Of a stretch of 64,000 nt of DNA, positions 9,266 through 20,003 are shown one piece after another. Within the stretch, counting starts at the first letter, position 1. Every line of letters starts with the position of its first letter. The notes below the pieces were generated by a model. The model had not been told where the DNA came from, did no database searches, and worked only from the letters and a program-made list of their open reading frames with translations. Where the stretch lies: positions 84,998 to 148,997 of the forward strand of contig NZ_JHWJ01000015.1 in NCBI RefSeq assembly GCF_000687555.1. Direction: 5' to 3'. The position numbers and the translations under genes were made by a program. The DNA is from [Clostridium] aerotolerans DSM 5434. GTDB lineage: Bacteria; Bacillota; Clostridia; Lachnospirales; Lachnospiraceae.

Positions 9266-10062
9266 GCTTTACCCTTCCCTCAGTCTTAACCATCGCCGGT
9301 TCTGATCCCAGCGGAGGGGCTGGAATCCAGGCTGATTTAAAAACCATTGCTGCCCTGGGACTTTACGGTTCCAGTGTTATCACAGCACTGACCGCACAGA
9401 ATACAACCAGAGTCTATCAGGTGGAAGACGTGAGTATTTCCATGCTCACCGATCAGTTGGAAGCAGTTCTGTCTGACATAACTCCTCAGGCAATCAAAAT
9501 CGGTATGGCCGGTTCCTCTGCTTCTATTAAAGTGATTGCCGAAAAGCTATCTAAGTTTCCTTTGATTCCAGTTGTCTTAGATCCCGTTATGGTATCTACC
9601 AGCGGCGGAACTCTGTTTGAACAGAATGGCTTGAAGGACCTAACGGAGAAGCTCTTTCCCCTTGCCACTTTAGTTACCCCCAATATTCCGGAAGCGCAGG
9701 TACTCTTATCCACAAAAAGGCCCCTCATCTCTCAGAACGACATGGAAGAGGCTGCAATGGAGTTATGTGAAAAATATAAAACTGCCTTTCTATTAAAAGG
9801 TGGACACAGCTTTATGGAAGCTAATGATGTGCTATGTCAGAATGGAATCATTACCTGGTTTCACGGAAAACGGGTAGAAACTTCAAACACCCATGGAACC
9901 GGATGCACCTTATCTTCTGCCATTGCCTGCGGTCTTGCCGTGAAAAAAAGTCTGGAAGAAAGTATATTATCTGCCAAAGAATATTTAACCGGAGCTTTAA
10001 TGGCCGGGTTGGAGCTTGGTAATGGCAACGGTCCCATATGGCATGGGTTTAAGGAGACTTAA
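9262..10062 (+). CDS. thiD: Hydroxymethylpyrimidine/phosphomethylpyrimidine kinase
   Basis: 266 aa ribokinase-fold enzyme that phosphorylates HMP and HMP-P to HMP-PP. It opens with VLTIAGSDPSGGAGIQADLK, contains VLDPVMVSTSGG, and has the phosphate-binding/catalytic Cys motif NTHGTGCTLSSAIA near the end. It is the last gene of the thi operon. With ThiC, ThiW, ThiM and ThiE the pathway to thiamine phosphate is complete if thiazole is supplied. A weak stem-loop with T-run at 10160-10179 may end the transcript. Confidence 0.96.
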   Translation: MSFTLPSVLTIAGSDPSGGAGIQADLKTIAALGLYGSSVITALTAQNTTRVYQVEDVSISMLTDQLEAVLSDITPQAIKIGMAGSSASIKVIAEKLSKFPLIPVVLDPVMVSTSGGTLFEQNGLKDLTEKLFPLATLVTPNIPEAQVLLSTKRPLISQNDMEEAAMELCEKYKTAFLLKGGHSFMEANDVLCQNGIITWFHGKRVETSNTHGTGCTLSSAIACGLAVKKSLEESILSAKEYLTGALMAGLELGNGNGPIWHGFKET

Positions 10063-10250
10063 GTAGGTATCCTGTTATTTGTTCGTGACTATTTCTTTCT
10101 TGTACACTTCAAACCCTTTAAGCGGAGATACCCATCTTCGTCTATGGAACTAAAAAGATGGTATTTTAAATACCTTTTTACCTTTATCAAGCTGCCTAGT
10201 CTGAGACATCGGTAATGGATATTTGCTTCATCATCATATTATAAAATTAA

Positions 10251-10291
10251 AAACAGCAAGAAATCTGGTTTATTGAGATTCCTTGCTGTTT
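10251..10291. terminator. Bidirectional intrinsic terminator
   Basis: A 10-bp perfect stem (10251-10260 with 10282-10291), extended by five more pairs after a mismatch, has A-rich and T-rich flanks. It lies between convergent thiD and the PNPOx-like gene and can serve both. Confidence 0.75.
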
Positions 10292-10304
10292 ATATTTACT
10301 GTCA

Positions 10305-10721
10305 TTACACTTCAAAAGACTCTGAATGAAAGTTGCTATAATATCTGCCGTCTTTAGCAGTAAATTTTAGCACGCAATAATCCGGGTCTGTTACGCCCTG
10401 AGGATAATACATGGTATCCCCTTCTTTCCAGATCATCTTCTTGCTTTCTTCATCCTCTAACACCTCCACTGTGCCTCTTAGCATCACCCCACGATAAAAC
10501 CTGGTATCGCAGAAGTATATGCAGGCATTAGGGCATTCTCTGTATTGGGAGACCCGCATGGACGAGGTATTGGTGGTGAAATAAAATGTTTTAATCCCTT
10601 CCCGCTTTCTGGGTGGAAGCATTGCTTTCGTGTTAGGAAATCCTTGTTCATCTATAGAACTGATAAATGAAACGTTCCGCTTTTCAATTAAATTTCCAAT
10701 GGTTTTTTCAACATCTCTCAT
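10305..10721 (-). CDS. Pyridoxamine 5'-phosphate oxidase family protein
   Basis: 138 aa split-barrel flavin-binding protein of the type often called general stress protein 26-like. It begins with a helix then VSFISSIDEQGFPNTKAML and has FYFTTNTSSMRVSQYRECP and GVMLRGTVEVLEDEE, the usual FMN-fold strands. Substrate unknown; such proteins bind FMN or F420-like cofactors. AAGGAGG is 8 nt from the ATG. It lies 97 bp downstream of the hxlR-type regulator on the same strand, and a palindrome in the gap suggests control by that regulator. Confidence 0.85.
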   Translation of the reverse strand: MRDVEKTIGNLIEKRNVSFISSIDEQGFPNTKAMLPPRKREGIKTFYFTTNTSSMRVSQYRECPNACIYFCDTRFYRGVMLRGTVEVLEDEESKKMIWKEGDTMYYPQGVTDPDYCVLKFTAKDGRYYSNFHSESFEV

Positions 10722-10775
10722 ATTCCTGTCCTCCTTCTATCATCAATGATAAAACTGGAATAGAAATTTGTAAAT

Positions 10776-10795
10776 TACCCACTTTTTCGTGGGTA
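10776..10795. promoter_or_regulatory. Palindromic site, possible HxlR operator
   Basis: TACCCAC and GTGGGTA form a perfect 7-bp inverted repeat with a 6-bp spacer, between the hxlR-type gene and the PNPOx gene. The size suits a winged-helix dimer, but the sequence alone does not prove which protein binds. Confidence 0.4.
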
Positions 10796-10818
10796 TCGAA
10801 AGCGCTGTAAACCTCATT

Positions 10819-11157
10819 CTATGTAATATTGCCCATGCCTTCTTCCGTCAAAAGTTCTGACCCAATCGCCTGCATAATTGTAATCGCCTCAAGCAGCTTC
10901 CTTCCCCGGTCAGTGAGAGAATATTGAACTTTTAATGGATAACCTTCAAAAGTCTCTTTTGTAATTAATCCAAAGGGAAGCAGTTCACTGATCTGTTCTA
11001 AAAGCATTTTCTGAGTGATTCCATTAATCTCTCGTTGGAGACGTGCTAAGGACTTAGGCTCTTTCCCAATCGTCCATAAAATAATCGGCTTCCATTTTCC
11101 CCTTATAATATCATGGGTCAATTCCAATGGACAGGTATATTCATTACGTATTTTCAT
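10819..11157 (-). CDS. HxlR family transcriptional regulator
   Basis: 112 aa winged-helix protein. CPLELTHDIIRGKWKPIIL (Cys9 at the start), LARLQREINGITQKMLLEQ and GLITKETFEGYPLKVQYSLTDRG are the classic HxlR/MarR-like helices and wing. Cys9 is at the position that senses electrophiles or oxidants in some family members (e.g. HypR/YodB type), so redox sensing is possible. AAAAGGTG precedes the ATG. The neighbouring flavoprotein is the likely target. Confidence 0.9.
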   Translation of the reverse strand: MKIRNEYTCPLELTHDIIRGKWKPIILWTIGKEPKSLARLQREINGITQKMLLEQISELLPFGLITKETFEGYPLKVQYSLTDRGRKLLEAITIMQAIGSELLTEEGMGNIT

Positions 11158-11212
11158 CGTATCACCTTTTCAGATTTTAGAAGTATACGAACATCATATC
11201 ATACTCAAATAT

Positions 11213-11260
11213 AAAAATATAGCAATGAAACTGACTCATCAGCACTCATTGCTATATTTT
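11213..11260 (-). terminator. Terminator of lacZ
   Basis: A perfect 15-bp inverted repeat (11213-11227 with 11246-11260) lies 10 bp after the lacZ stop. On the minus strand the second arm runs into a T-rich tract. Confidence 0.8.
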
Positions 11261-11270
11261 TTATTTCTAC

Positions 11271-14357
<3,087 letters not shown>

Positions 14358-14568
14358 CTAATATTTCTATCTCCTATTATAGAATGAACCAGACTAAAAT
14401 CCATATCATTGATTAGCCAAAATATGCACAAAATGATACAGTTATATGAAAGCATTCCCTAAATCACTAAGCTTTTCCCATGGATTTGTGTTTTACTAAT
14501 ATTTTGAAGTTCTAACTTGTGGCTCTCTAAATACAAACTCAATATAATACAACCTACTCTATGTAAAA

Positions 14569-14597
14569 AGGCGGGTCCGGTGAACCGGATACCCGCC
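14569..14597 (-). terminator. Terminator of the Cys/Asn-rich peptide gene
   Basis: GC-rich hairpin: GGCGGGT pairs with ACCCGCC and CCGG with CCGG around a TGAA loop, with a 2-nt bulge. On the minus strand it is followed by five T. It lies 10 bp beyond the stop of the minus-strand peptide gene. Confidence 0.8.
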
Positions 14598-14606
14598 TGC
14601 TTTTGA

Positions 14607-14819
14607 TTAACAGCCACAATTGTTGTTATTATTCCGCTGACTATTGGCACTGTTACAGCCATCGCGAAAACCTTCACAATAGCATCTTCTTTTTTCCTCA
14701 GCACAAGGATCGACGTTGTTGCATCTATTATTATTGTTGCAATTACTGTTGCAATTGTTATTACAATTATTATTTGTATTGCATCTACAATTATTTCTAC
14801 AGCCCCAAGAACAACTCAT
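14607..14819 (-). CDS. Cysteine/asparagine-rich small protein
   Basis: About 70 aa of low complexity: runs of Asn are punctuated by Cys (CNNNCNSNCNNNN pattern), followed by a short normal segment DPCAEEKRRCYCEGFRDGC and an Asn-run ending in CGC. No known domain recognised. I start at ATG 14819, 6 nt after GAGGTG; the frame is open to a GTG at 14828. A strong terminator follows, so it looks like a real short transcription unit. Possible roles are a spore-coat or crust protein or metal binding; this is a guess from composition. The complementary frame is an equally biased shadow (Cys/Tyr-rich) and is not favoured. Confidence 0.6.
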   Translation of the reverse strand: MSCSWGCRNNCRCNTNNNCNNNCNSNCNNNNRCNNVDPCAEEKRRCYCEGFRDGCNSANSQRNNNNNCGC

Positions 14820-14847
14820 ATTACGCACCTCATTTTTTTAATTATAG

Positions 14848-15150
14848 AATAGTATATGGGACGTAAAGACTAGTTGTGAATGGTTATGGATTAAGAAGTC
14901 CTATAACCAGGCGAAACATGCTAAAAATGATACAACAGCATTTAGGCCTCCTTATGAAACCGAAGCTATTGGCTTAAAATATAGGTTACGAGGACTCATT
15001 GCTACGCAAGCTCTTTCCACTGAAACAGAGTTTAAAAATCATATTGTCAGTTTCAGGCATCAAAGTGGAGCTAACTTACTGTATATTTTTATTTTTTGGA
15101 TATTTGTGGCTGGTTATTTTACGTATTATTTCAAGAGATTAGGGGAATAA
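14848..15150 (+). pseudogene. Start-less open frame, probable gene remnant
   Basis: About 100 codons are open in frame 1 from just after a TAG at 14845 to TAA at 15148, but no ATG, GTG or TTG is placed to start it. The translation looks protein-like: a charged part (KYRLRGLIATQALSTETEF), then a hydrophobic segment NLLYIFIFWIFVAGYF followed by KRLGE at the end, resembling a C-terminal membrane anchor. I do not recognise the family. It reads as the 3' end of a decayed gene, or an ORF with an unusual start. It fills most of the 460-bp gap between the Cys-rich gene and glsB. Confidence 0.4.
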
Positions 15151-15229
15151 TACAATTAATAGTTTCTAGCACGGTGGGATGAAAACCAATTACATAACAC
15201 AGATTATATCTGTTTTTTCTTTAAATTAA

Positions 15230-15259
15230 TTGACATCAATTATATTTATGTGTTATATT
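15230..15259 (+). promoter_or_regulatory. Promoter of the GlsB/YeaQ gene
   Basis: TTGACA (15230-15235) is followed after 17-18 bp by TTATATT (15253-15259), about 30 bp before the ATG at 15289. Confidence 0.65.
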
Positions 15260-15288
15260 TAGTTAACAATAAAGAAAAGAGGTGAATC

Positions 15289-15537
15289 ATGGGAATTATA
15301 GGTTGGATTATTATAGGTGCTTTAGCTGGATGGCTTGCAAGCATGGTTACTGGAAATGATAAAAAGATGGGCGCATTCGCAAATATATGCGTAGGTGTTA
15401 TTGGTGGTCTTATTGGCGGATTTATTATGAATTTAATAGGCGGAAATGGCATTACCGGTTTTAATCTTTGGAGTCTATTAGTTGCCTTTATAGGTTCATT
15501 GATTTTATTGTGGATCGTAAACAAAGTTCGCAAATAA
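15289..15537 (+). CDS. GlsB/YeaQ/YmgE family stress-response membrane protein
   Basis: 82 aa with three hydrophobic segments and the family's glycine pattern: IIGWIIIGALAGWLASM, GDxxMG-like NDKKMGAFANICVGVIGG, then a final helix ending VNKVRK. Members are small integral membrane proteins induced in general or envelope stress; the mechanism is unknown. AGAGGTG lies 6 nt before the ATG. A sigma-A-like promoter is upstream and a terminator downstream, so it is a single-gene unit. It is next to a CsbD-like gene, another stress family. Confidence 0.9.
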   Translation: MGIIGWIIIGALAGWLASMVTGNDKKMGAFANICVGVIGGLIGGFIMNLIGGNGITGFNLWSLLVAFIGSLILLWIVNKVRK

Positions 15538-15576
15538 AAAACTATTTTTTACTAATTGACTTTGAAAAGATAAATA

Positions 15577-15612
15577 ACAAAATGTCTTGATATAAAAGAC
15601 ATTTTGTTTTAT
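15577..15612 (+). terminator. Terminator after the GlsB/YeaQ gene
   Basis: A 12-bp inverted repeat (ACAAAATGTCTT with AAGACATTTTGT) is followed by a T run; it ends about 75 bp after the stop. Confidence 0.75.
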
Positions 15613-15674
15613 ACATATTTGTTTATATATTTTTAAACTCGACGATAGAACACTTATCAAAGGAGGCGTTTTTT

Positions 15675-15917
15675 ATGAATAACTCAGTTAAAAGCAAAAT
15701 AGATAAAGCCGTAGGCAGTGTGAAAGAAAGCGTTGGGAAATCCATCGAATCTGAACAGTTGGAACTGGACGGTAAATTACAAAAACTTTCTGGCGAAGCC
15801 AGAGAAAATGTAGAAAAGGCAAAGGAAAAAGTTGCACATATCGGTGAGGATATTAAGGAGAATATTGCAGAGAAGGCAAATGACTTGATTGATTCGATGA
15901 AGAAAAAAGAGAAATAA
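15675..15917 (+). CDS. CsbD-like stress protein
   Basis: 80 aa, highly charged and helical, without hydrophobic segments. The pattern SKIDKAVGSVKESVGK followed by LDGKLQKLSGEARENVEKAKEKV matches the CsbD family (a sigma-B-controlled stress protein in Bacillus); function unknown. The AAAGGAGGCG site is 10 nt before the ATG. It is followed by its own terminator. With the GlsB gene it forms a small stress pair. Confidence 0.85.
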   Translation: MNNSVKSKIDKAVGSVKESVGKSIESEQLELDGKLQKLSGEARENVEKAKEKVAHIGEDIKENIAEKANDLIDSMKKKEK

Positions 15918-15970
15918 GTATTTGTTTGGATACTGTAAATGAAAACTGTTTAAATATTATAATAAGGGAC

Positions 15971-16018
15971 CGACTATTAGCGTAGAATTAAATTCGTAGC
16001 TAATAGTCGTTTTTTTTC
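15971..16018 (+). terminator. Terminator after the csbD-like gene
   Basis: An 11-bp stem CGACTATTAGC/GCTAATAGTCG with a further inner stem is followed by eight T. Confidence 0.88.
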
Positions 16019-16179
16019 ATTTTGGGAGAGTACGTGAAAGTTTCTCTTTAAAATAGGATCTTCATGATAATAGTAAAATATTCCAACTCTATGAGGAACT
16101 GGCGAAAGAACTGGGACGCTATTTTTCCCTTCTTTAAGTTCTCCTTTGATGTTCATAAGTTATCTAGACTACAAATGCC

Positions 16180-16374
16180 ATTGAGAGCTTAAATGCTACA
16201 TATCCTAAGCTTAACCGGCAAAGAAGTGTATTTTCAAGTGATACGGCTTTATTAAAAGCTTTGTATCTGTCAACTTTTAATACCACAAAAAGGTGGCGTA
16301 TGCCCATCCGTAACTAGGGTCACGTTTACCGTGAATTGAGCATTATATTCGAGGGCTGGTTACTGGAACAATAG
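16180..16374 (+). pseudogene. Remnant of an IS256-type (mutator) transposase, C-terminal end
   Basis: In frame 1 the translation gives IESLNATYPKLNRQRS, then FSSDTALLKALYLSTFNTT, KRWRMPIRN, a stop at 16315, then GHVYRELSIIFEGW, ending at 16372. This follows the C-terminus of IS256/mutator transposases (FPSDESLLKALYLA, KKWTMPIRNWGQVY, LSIYFEGRL). The stop replaces the conserved Trp of RNWG (TGG to TAG). No upstream catalytic DDE part, inverted repeats or target duplications could be found, so this is a decayed fragment. Confidence 0.72.
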
Positions 16375-16667
16375 TTTACATAAGATAAAAAACAGACCGA
16401 AGTTCCGTCTGCTCTTGACATGCCTAGCATGTGCTGTTATATATAAATCAAGGGCTGAACCTACTTTTAGAAGAATTCAGCCCACTCAATATAATAGAAG
16501 ATATATATTTAAAGAGATTTCTTCACATGCTCCATATGCTCGCGGATTGTATTTTAGTTGCATATTTATCCCCTGCTTTATACAATTGTGTGAGCGAAAG
16601 GAAGCTCTCACTCTAAACATTAATGAGACTTTTGTCACCTATTTTTAAAGTTACAGCTCTTTACATA
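16375..16667. other. Spacer without a convincing gene
   Basis: It holds two small inverted repeats (CAGAC/GTCTG at 16393-16411; GGGCTGAA/TTCAGCCC at about 16451-16484). On the minus strand the first is followed by a T-run and could be a terminator. Short open frames here have no ribosome binding site and no protein-like composition. It lies between the transposase remnant and the end of the Kelch gene. Confidence 0.5.
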
Positions 16668-17720
16668 TTATTTGCAACAGCCACTACTATCACACCCTTT
16701 TGCTACACCAACTAATTCTTTAAGTTTTTCAAGCATTTCCGCATTATTATTAATTGGTATATTTAGTTCAAGTTTTAATGAACCACAACAGCAATGTTCT
16801 TCTCTAATTACAGAATTTTCTTCAGTATAAATCTCAACGTTATTGGACAGACCATTATTTGTAAATCCACCTAATACATACAATTTATTATCTATAATCG
16901 TACCCTGACAGGATGAGCGCATAGTAGGTGCATTGGGCAGGTTTATGTATGTATCATTTTTAATATCATATGACAGAAATGAATTTAAATCTTTCATTGT
17001 ATCAAAGTTAGTACCACTAATAATATATATCTTTTCATCATTTATAACACTTGCATAAGCAATCTGATTTGATGGCACATTTGATCCTTCAGACCAGATA
17101 TTATTAATTATATCATAAACATATGTTTTCTTTGAATTGATGGTAGAGGGCGTATGGCCTCCGCTTATCCAATACAAGCGGCCATTATTGTAATGTAAAC
17201 AGCCAAATCCCAATTTATCGGGAAGTGGGTTACCTGTAGTCCAGGCTCCCGTTGATAAATCTAATATCTCTAAAGTATTAGTAAATACCCATGATGTACT
17301 TCCATCATTTACAATCCCTCCAGCACAATATATTTTTCCTTCAACGTAACTGCAACGCAGGGCACCTCTACCAGTAGGCATTGTATACTGGCTTAAAGTC
17401 CAATTATTTGTTATTGTATCATAAATATATATGCGATTTGAGAAGGTGCTAGGACCAACACCTCCGATACAATAAATTTTATCTCCTACTACTACCGATC
17501 CAATCATATATAATGACTCAGGCATAGGCTTAGCGGGTACCCAATAGTTAGTTTCTGTATCATATACTTCTAACACATTAGTTGTATTTCTATGATTACT
17601 GGTAGATATTGAACCACCAGCACAGTAAATTTTCTTACCAACACTTTCACATGCAAATGCGAATCGAGCGGTTGGCATCTGCAAACCCATTTTCCAATTT
17701 CCTTTTAATGGCAATCCCAT
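16668..17720 (-). CDS. Kelch-repeat beta-propeller protein
   Basis: 350 aa. Six Kelch-type blades are visible from repeats of (K/D)KIYC(A/I)GG followed by DTETNYW-type loops: about residues 29, 80, 128, 180, 227 and 276. The core is a six-bladed propeller, a protein- or glycan-binding scaffold. No signal peptide. After the propeller comes a tail with Cys clusters (EEHCCCGSL; GCDSSGCCK at the end) and a helical stretch, suggesting metal binding or disulphides. AAGGAG lies 7 nt before the ATG. The gene is more AT-rich than its surroundings and next to a transposase remnant, which suggests acquisition. Partner unknown. Confidence 0.85.
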   Translation of the reverse strand: MGLPLKGNWKMGLQMPTARFAFACESVGKKIYCAGGSISTSNHRNTTNVLEVYDTETNYWVPAKPMPESLYMIGSVVVGDKIYCIGGVGPSTFSNRIYIYDTITNNWTLSQYTMPTGRGALRCSYVEGKIYCAGGIVNDGSTSWVFTNTLEILDLSTGAWTTGNPLPDKLGFGCLHYNNGRLYWISGGHTPSTINSKKTYVYDIINNIWSEGSNVPSNQIAYASVINDEKIYIISGTNFDTMKDLNSFLSYDIKNDTYINLPNAPTMRSSCQGTIIDNKLYVLGGFTNNGLSNNVEIYTEENSVIREEHCCCGSLKLELNIPINNNAEMLEKLKELVGVAKGCDSSGCCK

Positions 17721-17955
17721 AGTAATTCTCCTTTTACATTTTTATATAAACAATTGGTAGTTATTCTCATAGTGTCTGTCAACAAATAGTATAATTTTTG
17801 CTCTAATCAAAGTTACATAATATGCAAAAAACAAGTACTCCACACACCATGTCCTCCTCTGATTACTTTTCCAGATTTTCCTATCTGGAATAATATAATT
17901 ATAAATCTGCTATATCGTCTGAAACAGGACACGATTTGGATAAGCATTAAATGTC

Positions 17956-18453
17956 CTAATCCAGAACAATTGCATCCGCTCCAAACAAGTAAACGCTCAG
18001 TATTTCTGTTACTTCTGACACCCATCTCCGTACCGTTCTGTCTGTGCTATGTAAAATTTCAGCAATTTCTTCCTGAGTCACATTGTCCAGATAGTACAAT
18101 TTAAAGGCTTCAAATTTTTCTGGCGCATTTTTTCTTTTCTGTTCCTCTTTTAAAAGCTTCATGCATTTATCCAGATGTGCAATTATAACGATGCTGCGGA
18201 GCTTACTTTTCAGGATGCTGTTGATGTACATGTCCTCTTCTGAGGAGCTCTCCAAATGACTGCGGCCTTCCAAATAAGATAGTTCAGACACGCCCTCCAC
18301 GACTCCCTGATGTATCCGGTTATAATTCTCCATCAGTTTCTTTGCATTATGAAATACCCTTGTCCTGTTACACTTTTTCTGTGACTTCTCATATAACTGA
18401 ACTGCTTCCAGTGCCGCTGACTTTACCAATTGCTCTGCCATTGCCTGATCCAT
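17956..18453 (-). CDS. Phage-type sigma-like/ArpU-like regulatory protein
   Basis: About 165 aa. The C-terminal part, with AFKLYYLDNVTQEEIAEIL followed by HSTDRTVRRWVSEVTEIL, is a sigma-70 region-4-like helix-turn-helix, as in ArpU/RinA-type phage late regulators. The N-terminal half is helical and charged. The open frame reaches 18546, but GGAGGTG 5 nt before ATG 18453 sets the start. That start lies inside the 3' end of the next gene upstream (65 bp overlap in another frame). A domesticated phage regulator is likely; the target is unknown. Confidence 0.65.
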   Translation of the reverse strand: MDQAMAEQLVKSAALEAVQLYEKSQKKCNRTRVFHNAKKLMENYNRIHQGVVEGVSELSYLEGRSHLESSSEEDMYINSILKSKLRSIVIIAHLDKCMKLLKEEQKRKNAPEKFEAFKLYYLDNVTQEEIAEILHSTDRTVRRWVSEVTEILSVYLFGADAIVLD

Positions 18454-18703
18454 TCTTACACCTCCCTGCTGCCAAAATTTCATTTCTAACCTTATCCCAT
18501 TCCACTGCAAGTGGGTCCTGTTCTTCCACCGATTCCATAGGTTCAAATGTGTACCTGCCTAGTGCCCTTGCCCCTGAGCTCGCATAAGACGAGATTGACG
18601 CGCAGGGAATTTTCAAAAGTGCTGATGCTTCTAATGCACTGTATTGTCCCATCTTGCAGCCGTTGTCATATAAGGTATATATTTTTCTGACTTCCTTACT
18701 CAT
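18389..18703 (-). CDS. Small phage-like protein with NUMOD1-like DNA-binding segment
   Basis: 104 aa. Residues about 18-55, containing MGQYSALEASALLKIP and SISSYASSGARALGRYTFE, resemble NUMOD1-type helix-turn-helix modules of phage and homing-endonuclease proteins (pattern: Y-S/T-A-EAA--L-I---SIS-----G-----GYTF). AAGGAGG is placed correctly for ATG 18703. The 3' third, rich in Gly/Ser, overlaps the sigma-like gene. The two are probably co-transcribed. Function unknown. Confidence 0.55.
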   Translation of the reverse strand: MSKEVRKIYTLYDNGCKMGQYSALEASALLKIPCASISSYASSGARALGRYTFEPMESVEEQDPLAVEWDKVRNEILAAGRCKNGSGNGRAIGKVSGTGSSSVI

Positions 18704-19503
18704 TCCTGGTTCCTCCTTTTACTTTTCTTTCTTATCCATTTTCAATAATTAATTTTCAACGATCCATATCACTTTCACAGACTCTTCACAGTTTCATCAA
18801 AATCCCGTCACAATTTCCAAGTATATTAGTAAATGTAAAGAGACAGCATTTAAATAAACTTTTTTTCATACTCAGCCGACAGGATCCCCCAATCTTGTCG
18901 GCTCCTCCCTTTTATGAGACAAAACTAAATCGTTCCTGGTGAAATGAAATAAATAATTATTTCACTCTTACTTATTTGCCATCTCCAAATGCAATGTACC
19001 TCATTATTAAGAGTCTTTTTAAGACACATTTATTGCAAAAAAAATTGCAAATAATTAATATCTTATTTTATTGGCTCTTAATCCAGTCATTTAACAATTT
19101 AACAAATCAGGTCTTATCATTAGATTTCTTAACTACTTAATTCTTAGTTTCTTTAATTATTACTCACCTTTGTTCTTTGGTTCTTCGGTTTTTAATTCTA
19201 TAATTCTTTAATTCTTATATTATCTAATGAAATAAACAACCAGCCAAAATACCCTCCGCCCATCAACACATCATCAGCTTATTAATACAATATCCCCATA
19301 CACCCTCAACACACATCATACTTCATATCAATTTACCCCAAAACCAATGTATCTTTTTAAGACACTTAAAATATATCACGTATCTCTCCCCCTGTCAATC
19401 ATAAATATGAATTTCAAGACACTTTCAGCAATAAACCTTGCATATCCTCCAATAATATAGTAAAATTAAGACACAACAAGTTAAAAGAGAGGTAACAATA
19501 GTC
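18704..19503. other. 800-bp AT-rich spacer with repeated AAGACAC motifs
   Basis: No credible gene. It is very AT-rich with runs such as repeated TTCTT/AATTCTT. Four copies of (T)TAAGACAC or TCAAGACAC occur at 19013-19027 (inside the inverted repeat GTCTT-TTT-AAGAC), 19351-19365, 19412-19424 and 19464-19474. The first two share TCTTTTTAAGACAC. The last two flank the XRE promoter. Confidence 0.6.
19438..19466 (+). promoter_or_regulatory. Promoter of the XRE regulator
   Basis: TTGCAT (19438-19443), 17-bp spacer, TAAAAT (19461-19466). AAGACAC motifs lie just upstream (19416-19422) and directly downstream (19468-19474), as for an autoregulated repressor. Confidence 0.6.
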
Positions 19504-19971
19504 ATGGGAATGGCAGAACGAATAAAAGAACGTAGACTTATCATGAAATATACACAAGAAGAATTAGCCGAAAAACTTGGACTTCAGAAATCTGCTATCG
19601 CAAAGTACGAAAACGGGCGGGTAGAAAACATCAAGCGTTCCGTCATCGCTCACATGGCAAGCATTCTTGAATGCAGCCCTGCATATCTTATGGGCTGGAG
19701 TGAAGCTACCAATACCAATCAGCCAATTCTTATGACAAAATCAGAAGAAGATCACCTGATGAAATACCGCTCCATCGATGACAAAGGTAGACATACCGTA
19801 GATACCATACTTCTAATGGAATACAACCGCTGCGAACAAGAACAATCAAAGATATCACCAATCCCCCAAAGGGACCGCGCCCACTTACAGGTCAATGCCG
19901 CTCACCAGCGTACCGATATAGAAGTAACGGATGAGATGAAACAATTCGACGATGCATTCTTTGATGAATAA
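19504..19971 (+). CDS. XRE family transcriptional regulator
   Basis: 155 aa. The N-terminal 60 residues form a Cro/C1 helix-turn-helix: RIKERRLIMKYTQEELAEKL then KSAIAKYENGR and SPAYLMGW, the style of phage and plasmid repressors. The C-terminal half is polar, without a recognised peptidase or dimerisation domain. The start has GAGAGG about 12 nt upstream. It is followed 32 bp later by an araC-type gene. The phage-like genes on its left suggest it is what is left of an immunity region, possibly co-opted. Confidence 0.85.
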   Translation: MGMAERIKERRLIMKYTQEELAEKLGLQKSAIAKYENGRVENIKRSVIAHMASILECSPAYLMGWSEATNTNQPILMTKSEEDHLMKYRSIDDKGRHTVDTILLMEYNRCEQEQSKISPIPQRDRAHLQVNAAHQRTDIEVTDEMKQFDDAFFDE

Positions 19972-20003
19972 AGAAGGAAATAATGCCCCAAGGAGCCATG
20001 CCT

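Noticed and set aside
10063..10250. Small gene after thiD
   Set aside because: Only short frames without ribosome sites; a weak stem-loop with T-run at 10160-10179 is all that stands out.
14603..14866. 87-codon Cys/Tyr-rich frame opposite the Cys/Asn-rich gene
   Set aside because: No ribosome site; the minus-strand frame has one and also has the matching terminator.
16415..16648. 77-codon plus-strand frame after the transposase remnant
   Set aside because: No ribosome site and unlikely composition; it runs toward the end of a minus-strand gene.
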